DNA of 64,000 bases, taken from NCBI RefSeq assembly GCF_000346465.2, contig NC_034013.1:368211-432210 (forward strand). The letters are read 5' to 3'. A program made the position numbers and the translations under genes. This document shows positions 58,361-64,000 of the stretch, in pieces. The stretch is from Prunus persica. Lineage: Eukaryota; Streptophyta; Magnoliopsida; Rosales; Rosaceae. The notes beneath the pieces were generated by a model that saw nothing but the letters and a program-made list of their open reading frames with translations, had not been told where the DNA came from and ran no database searches. Positions within the stretch are counted from its first letter, which is position 1, and the number at the start of each line of letters is the position of its first letter.

Positions 58361-59020
58361 GGGGCCTAAAGTTTGGTTTGGAGGAAAGCTTCCCCCGAAC
58401 CAAACCAAACGAGAACATTATGTTTTGACATTTGACCTAACCAAGGGCAGTTTACCAAAACGGACCTCCCGTAGACATAAGAAAAGGCATCAAGCGTTGG
58501 AGCGGGATAGCGGTATAGGATTTGAACTTTCAATTTAAAACGGTCATAAAATTATTCAAAGTTCAAATTAACAAATAAAAAATAAAACACACACATACAC
58601 ACATTCTTCAGGCTTCCAGCCCACCGCCCCTATCAATCTCTAATCTAAGCTCATCCTTTCTTCCGCCATCCAGAGGTTTCAAGTCGTTATCCACTCCCGG
58701 AAAGTCCGATACTTCACTCTTCTCTCTTTTCTCAGATCTTTCATTCCTGAGTTTTGGTTGGATTCCTTTTTGGCCTGTCCGCAGGTAAGCTTCACGTTTC
58801 ACTAAAATTTCTCCATTTTCCGTGACTGTTGAAATTTGTGAAACAAAGCATGAACTTATTACTGAAATAATTTTGATTATGTCCCGGTAAGAAAAAGGAG
58901 CGGTTTTTTTTTTTTTCCCCTCGAGATTAAATTCTTCTTTAGGGAATGGATTTTGAAGTTATATTTATTTATCTAAATTAACTTTTAAAATTATGCAGTG
59001 ACCTAGCGACTGGGTGAGTG
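58361..59020 (+). other. Upstream region of the BUBR1-like gene
   Basis: No gene seen. Probably promoter and 5' UTR of the BUBR1-like gene; the 'TGCAG' at 58996-59000 could be an acceptor of an intron in the 5' UTR (donor possibly at about 58784, CAGGTAAGC). This is inferred from splice-like motifs only. Confidence 0.45.
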
Positions 59021-61981
59021 ATGATGGCGGATATTGGAACAGAGATAGAGAAAGTAGAGATGTTGGATCCAGAGACGGAGTTTCTGGCATCGAAGCGAGA
59101 GACGGGGAACGAGTGGGAGCTGTTTAAGGAAAATGTAAGGCCCCTGAAGAGAGGCCGCAAAATCGCCATCTTAAACGACGCTCTCAAAGCTCACAACGAC
59201 AATGACATCAAGAAGTCCCTCTTTGACCAACGAAGGTCTTCCTTCTTCAAAGTTCAAATCTTTATATGCTTTTCTATGCGTGTGCCTGTTTAGCTTAAAT
59301 TTTTTTTAAAATTTAATCCTCATTAGGCGATTGATTCAAGCGATTGACGAGTATAAAGGAGAAGACCCTCTCCACCCATGGCTTGAGTGAGTACTACTGA
59401 CTGACTACTCTCTACTTTCAATTTTCAATTTTATGAATAATTTCATTTCCATTTTTTCGATTTCGTAAATGGGTTCTTGTTGCAGGAAAGAAAAAAAATA
59501 AAGATGTAGGATTTTTTGTTCTTGTTTGAGACAGTCCTTTATATTTTCCTTAAATTTCTCCGTCTCTCTCTTAAAGGTGTATCAAGTGGGTTCAGGAAGC
59601 ATTTCCACCTGGTGGAGATTGCTCAGGGTTGGTTGTGATGTACGAGCAATGTGTGCGTACATTTTGGCATTCAGACCGCTACAAGGATGATCTCCGCTAT
59701 CTCAAAGTCTGGTTGGAATATGTGAGTTCTTTTTCTTTCCCATATTCATATCTAAGATTAGTTTGTTTTTAGTTCTAGCCGTCCACTTGTAGGTGCAAGT
59801 TTCAGATCCTCAATTGTCTAATAAGTAACGTTGCGATTGAAATTGGTTCTGCAGGCTGAAAATTGTGCGGATGCTCAAGTCATATACAGTTTTCTCGATG
59901 CAAATGAAATTGGGAAGACACATTCTGTGTTCTACATATCATATGCTTTGGTCATGGAATCCAAGAACAAGATGAAAGCTGCCAATGAAATATTTAATCT
60001 TGGAATTTCCAGGTTACCTTATGTTGCTTTTGGTATCTCCTTCTCATGTTTCTTACACATTGTAGACCTGCATTAACTATTCCACTTTACAGGAATGCTC
60101 GCCCCATAGAAAAATTGAAGGATGCATATAGGAAATTTATTGCTCGCTCAATGAGCAGACCAAAAGCTTCAGAGGTGCGCAAACCCATTTACTGTTAATG
60201 CAGGACATATTATAGTTTTGTTTTCTGCAAGCCATTTACTGTTCAATCTTATTGAACTTGTAGGAGGATTCAATGGAGAAACGCTTACCCATCCGAAGCT
60301 TTGGAACTGTCCTTTCCAGGGGAGAAAATAGTAAGTTTCCTTGCTATTTTTTGGATTATTATATTAGTGCATTATTTATGTCCTCGCCATGTTGCAGGAA
60401 TGCAGACTTTGGACAGCTCTGATCTTTCTAAGAAGGATTCAAAGCCAAAAGGGTGAGCATATATAGTTTTTTAAATGCTTTATTTTCTCTAGGTTGGTTG
60501 GAGTATTCTGAGTAAAAGTATTTGACTGACCTGTAATGAACCTCAAGAACTTGTTAATGTATCCTGTAAACCCAAATAAGCTGTATGTTCATTATCAGTT
60601 CAATATGCCAATTTTTGCACAAGCAATTAGATTTGAAAAGAAGGTGGTTAATGGGTTTTTAGTTTTGATCAGTTTCTTTTTCTTGAAAATGGAAATTGAT
60701 AGTAATGCGCATAGCATAGCACAGAAACTCAGCTTTCTTTGTTTGGTTTCTGTAATGTACAACGAAAGTGATTTTGAACACATCTTCATGCCATTAATTA
60801 ATCATAACATGATTTATATTTTTGCAATAGATAACTTTGTACAACTAAGTGGCAGATCAATTAAGTATCTATTTAGCTTTTCTGGTTATTTAAATTTTCC
60901 ATTTTCATAACTTATTTCACAATTTTTATCTCTGGACATATAAACTTCCTTTTGCTTTGTTGTGCTTCGTATTATTCACGACTCTGTACATTCCATAGTC
61001 ATCTCTCTTTCTTGTTCTTCTTTTTATCAATCTTCTTCCCTTCAGTGGATTAGTGAATATATGCACATACTTTGTTTTGCCTGCGGACATGCTATTGCGT
61101 TGATGACCTGTTAGCAAACTGGTGCGTGAGATCTTATGTTGCCCTGGTTTTATAGGGATCGTGTTCTGGCTCCGATTAACATTAACATTTATAAGGATTC
61201 AAATTCTGCTGATATTGGCTCTCATCACCATCCAGATGTGTCAAAGCCAGACGTAAATTCTTGGCACAGCCTTGGACCTAGGGCAGAGAGAAACAAAGAA
61301 AATAATGCAATCCCTACCAAGTGGAGATCATACAAGGTTTCCTCCTCTCCCCTGCTCCAATATATAGTTGATACTTTGATATCCTCACAGTGAGTTATCC
61401 AACCGTAAACTTGGTTTAATTCTTTCAGATTCCACAGAGACCTGGATCTAGAACTGGAGGAGCAGGTGCTAGTAGTGCCTGTATTGAGGTTTTTGTTGAT
61501 GAAGAATGTGAAGAGTGAGTAATGTGACAGACTTCTATAAGTTCAACAATTAGTTTTTTTTTATCCCATTTTGGGTACTTTTTAAAAAACCGAAAGTCAT
61601 GTTAAGTTGTGGCAACAATCTAGAGCAGCTTCTGTTCTGTGGTACTGCATTTTAGTTCCCAAACTCTTGATTAAAAGCTCTTTCAAACGTGGAGGTTGCA
61701 AGTCAATCTTTTAAGGTCTATTATCACCTTGTTGACTTGTTACAGTTTCGTTACCAGGACACATAGAAAGAATGTTGAGAGTGCCAAATCTTCAGCCTTG
61801 CAGCTTCGACAGGAGGAAGAGCGAGCTCTCAAAAGGTAAGCGAACTGGTTTGTTGAGACATTTGGTTTGAATCTGATAAGCTGCTAAGAAGCATTTGCTT
61901 TTGTTGCTTTGTGGCAGGGAAACGGATTTGTTGCGGGAGGACCCCTTACGCAATTTCCCTTCCAACAGCCTTCCTAGATGA
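59021..61981 (+). CDS. BUBR1: Mitotic spindle checkpoint protein BUBR1/MAD3-like
   Basis: Eleven exons: 59021-59235, 59327-59386, 59577-59721, 59855-60012, 60093-60174, 60264-60330, 60398-60452, 61156-61336, 61429-61514, 61746-61835 and 61918-61981. They join in frame to 400 aa, about the size of Arabidopsis BUBR1. The Mad3/BUB1 homology region I covers about residues 25-190 (ETGNEWELFKENVRPLKRGR; WLECIKWVQEAFPPGG; YEQCVRTFWHSDRYKDDLRY; IFNLGISR). Two KEN boxes are present, at K36-N38 and K308-N310, as needed by this family to bind Cdc20 and hold the APC/C inactive until chromosomes attach to spindle fibres. There is no kinase domain, as is normal for plant BUBR1. The end ETDLLREDPLRNFPSNSLPR is conserved. 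The ATG at 59024 is an equally good start. A broken copy of exons 6-7 lies at 49349-49620. Confidence 0.92.
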
Positions 61982-62863
61982 CAGCAAAAAACATTTTGCT
62001 TGTAGCAGTGTTGCGTGATACATTCTTTAATCAACGCTTTATCTCTAAAGCGTTACACATGCTTAGGAATTTCAATTTCAAGTTGGATACGTTAAGGTTG
62101 TGTTTACTTTTCAAGGTTGAGAAAGTCATCGGCAAACAGACTTATGGCCTGTGATATATGTTTGTTTGACAGAGTTTTTACGTTTATGATACTGTTTGTG
62201 TATGCAAAGAGAACACCTTTTAATCTGCTTTAGAATTTCTTATTTCAGTCTGCCAAAAATACAACCTTTCCTTTCACCGTTGACAAATAAATTCTCACTT
62301 CGTATATAGTTTGTAAAAATGTAGCTCAATGCTTGATAAAGAAACCTCGAACTAAAGATTAAATTATTTTATCTGTTTTCATGCACACATGCTTTTTCTT
62401 TCACTGAAGAATGTTTTATTTGAAGAGTTCAAAAGAAAGAAAAATTTAGGGCACGTTCGGTATTCTATTCAAAAAAGTAAATTAAAAAACTATTGTTCTT
62501 TTAAAAAATATGAGTTTTCAGGGTTAACTATCAATTTACTCCCTGAACTTGTATGCTACTTTCAATTTACACCCTCAACTTTTTTTATTTAGAAAATGAA
62601 GTACACGAACTAATTTTTATTGCCAATTCCCTCATCTATCCAATTTGCGGTTAAATATGAGGGCAAATTGGTCATATATATGTTAAAATAATTACATACT
62701 ATAAAATAAAATAAAATAAAATCTAAAATAAATAAATAAATAATTTTAATAAATAGAGGGGCCTACCCACTTCACCCTTACCCTTCCTTGAGCTCGAATG
62801 GGAAAGAGAGTTTTTTTTTTGTTTGGGGGGGGGGGGGATGGTGTGGGGGTGTGGGTGGTGGGG
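61982..62863. other. 3' flank of the BUBR1-like gene
   Basis: 3' UTR and AT-rich intergenic DNA; no gene seen. At 62700-62760 there are AAATAAATAAAT runs. G-rich text (62822-62863) leads into the gap. Confidence 0.45.
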
Positions 62864-62963
62864 NNNNNNNNNNNNNNNNNNNNNNNNNNNNNNNNNNNNN
62901 NNNNNNNNNNNNNNNNNNNNNNNNNNNNNNNNNNNNNNNNNNNNNNNNNNNNNNNNNNNNNNN
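62864..62963. other. Assembly gap, 100 N
   Basis: Exactly 100 N, a usual placeholder for a gap of unknown size. ORFs that run through it are meaningless. Confidence 0.98.
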
Positions 62964-63210
62964 TTATAATGGAAAAACAGTCTTCTGTTTTTTTCATCCT
63001 CTTTGGGTGATGCTTGGGGGGTGTGGGTGGTGTGGGAGAGAGAGAGAGAGGAAGAGAAGGAAAAAAGGGGAGGAAGGGGGGGATAGGTCTGGGTGGAGGG
63101 TGGCTTGTGGTGTTGGTCATGGGGGAATAAGGGAGAAGAAAACACCCACCGAGTGGCTGGCCTAACTGGGTTCTGGGTTTGTTGAGGGGTCTGTGCTGGA
63201 CACAACTTCT

Positions 63211-63244
63211 CACACATACACACACACACACATACACACACACA
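63211..63244. repeat. CA microsatellite
   Basis: Imperfect CA run with TA interruptions. Confidence 0.8.
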
Positions 63245-63749
63245 TGGATTGGGTGAGGAAAATGAATCCAGATGTGTCACACCAACCATTTGTTGGGGTC
63301 TTTTTCCATTGGAAGGCCCATCCGGGCTTGTTGATTCTTGGACCATTATAGAGTGATGAATCAAGCCTTCGTTGCCTTTTTTCTGAGTTCACGAGAACTA
63401 GGCCCAAAGCATCCTAAGGGAGAAGCAAATCCCAGGGGAGTACTTTGTTCTTCTACTAGCGGCTGGGTGTTTTGTGTTGTTCGGCAGCTAAAGGAAGAGT
63501 TGGAGATGGTGCATTGATGGGCATGAGAGTTTGCTTTGGTAAATCAAGATACTACTAGGCTTGGTATGAGAGGCTCATGGCGTGGGAGCTAAGAGAAAAT
63601 GAGCATAAAGAAAGGATTAAGGCTTGAGATTTTGAGTGTTTTCGGCAGCTAGATGAGAGCTTGTGATGTCTGTGTTTTCTTACCAAAAAGGTAATGACTA
63701 TGGTTTCAACTTAGTTTGAGAGGATATGTGTTTCAAATTTGGGATGAAG

Positions 63750-63753
<4 letters not shown>

Positions 63754-63826
<73 letters not shown>
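63754..63826. repeat. Compound GT/GA microsatellite
   Basis: About 14 GT units followed by about 22 GA units, uninterrupted; likely to be polymorphic. Confidence 0.92.
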
Positions 63827-63829
<3 letters not shown>

Positions 63830-64000
63830 AGATAAAGGATGGGTGGCTTGAGTGGATTTCTAGCAGCTTGACGAATGCTTAGTCATGCTTTTGCATGGTT
63901 GAAGATGACTTGATGATGTTGAACCGAGATTGTGCGAGCTTGGCATGAGAGCTTGGAGTGTAGGAGCTAAGGACTTGCAAGTTTAGCAAATGAGAATGCA

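Larger units (their letters stand above)
62964..64000. other. Intergenic, rich in simple repeats
   Basis: No gene that I can support. GA-, GT- and CA-rich tracts dominate. ORFs on either side of the gap are low-complexity and include N. Short words such as 'TTCGGCAGCTA' recur (63480, 63640), which hints at a diverged repeat. Confidence 0.45.

Noticed and set aside
62723..63364. 213-aa and overlapping ORFs through the N gap
   Set aside because: They run through 100 N and low-complexity DNA, with no domain.

Overview
This is a window of plant nuclear DNA. It carries intron-rich genes of plant-specific families (SBP-box transcription factor, proton-pump interactor, chloroplast antenna protein, CP12, DC1 protein), plant LTR retrotransposons primed by initiator tRNA-Met, a Cassandra-type TRIM with 5S rRNA-like LTRs, Helitrons and many MITEs. 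The protein and repeat flavour suggests a dicot, perhaps Rosaceae; this is an impression and was not tested. A run of exactly 100 N (62864-62963) marks an assembly gap. All coordinates, splice sites and repeat boundaries were read by eye.

Layout. 1-4400: decayed repetitive DNA (a GCCCGGCCC-rich MITE-like block, retrotransposon-derived non-coding repeats, an LTR-like fragment). 5770-6975 (+): two-exon DC1 zinc-finger gene. 7392-8672: two abutting long inverted repeats. 10291-14963 (-): ten-exon SPL14-type SBP/ankyrin gene, 1070 aa. 17580-20220: a MITE family in three pieces and a tandem Helitron pair. 20739-25502 (-): seven-exon proton pump-interactor-like gene, 1252 aa, with six 30-residue acidic repeats. 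27048-34770: Helitron, Cassandra TRIM, Tourist-like MITE, and a LINE remnant split by a hAT MITE. 36530-40085 (-): six-exon LHCB7 antenna gene, followed at 40945-41367 (-) by a CP12-3-like gene. 41957-43201: two TIR elements. 44160-50120: a duplicated locus split by a 4.4-kb Copia element and joined to a broken piece of the BUBR1 gene and a LINE tail. 51701-56689: an older, heavily mutated Copia element. 57485-58360: a tandem MITE pair. 59021-61981 (+): eleven-exon BUBR1/MAD3 spindle-checkpoint gene, 400 aa. 61982-64000: non-coding, rich in simple repeats, with the gap.

The six intact-looking genes are unrelated housekeeping or regulatory loci, not a pathway cluster. LHCB7 and CP12-3 are neighbours in the same orientation and both should act in the chloroplast, but nothing in the sequence shows co-regulation. 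Most of the unusual structure comes from transposons: nested insertions with exact target-site duplications, a gene-fragment duplication of BUBR1, and a Copia insertion that separates a small ORF from its presumed promoter.
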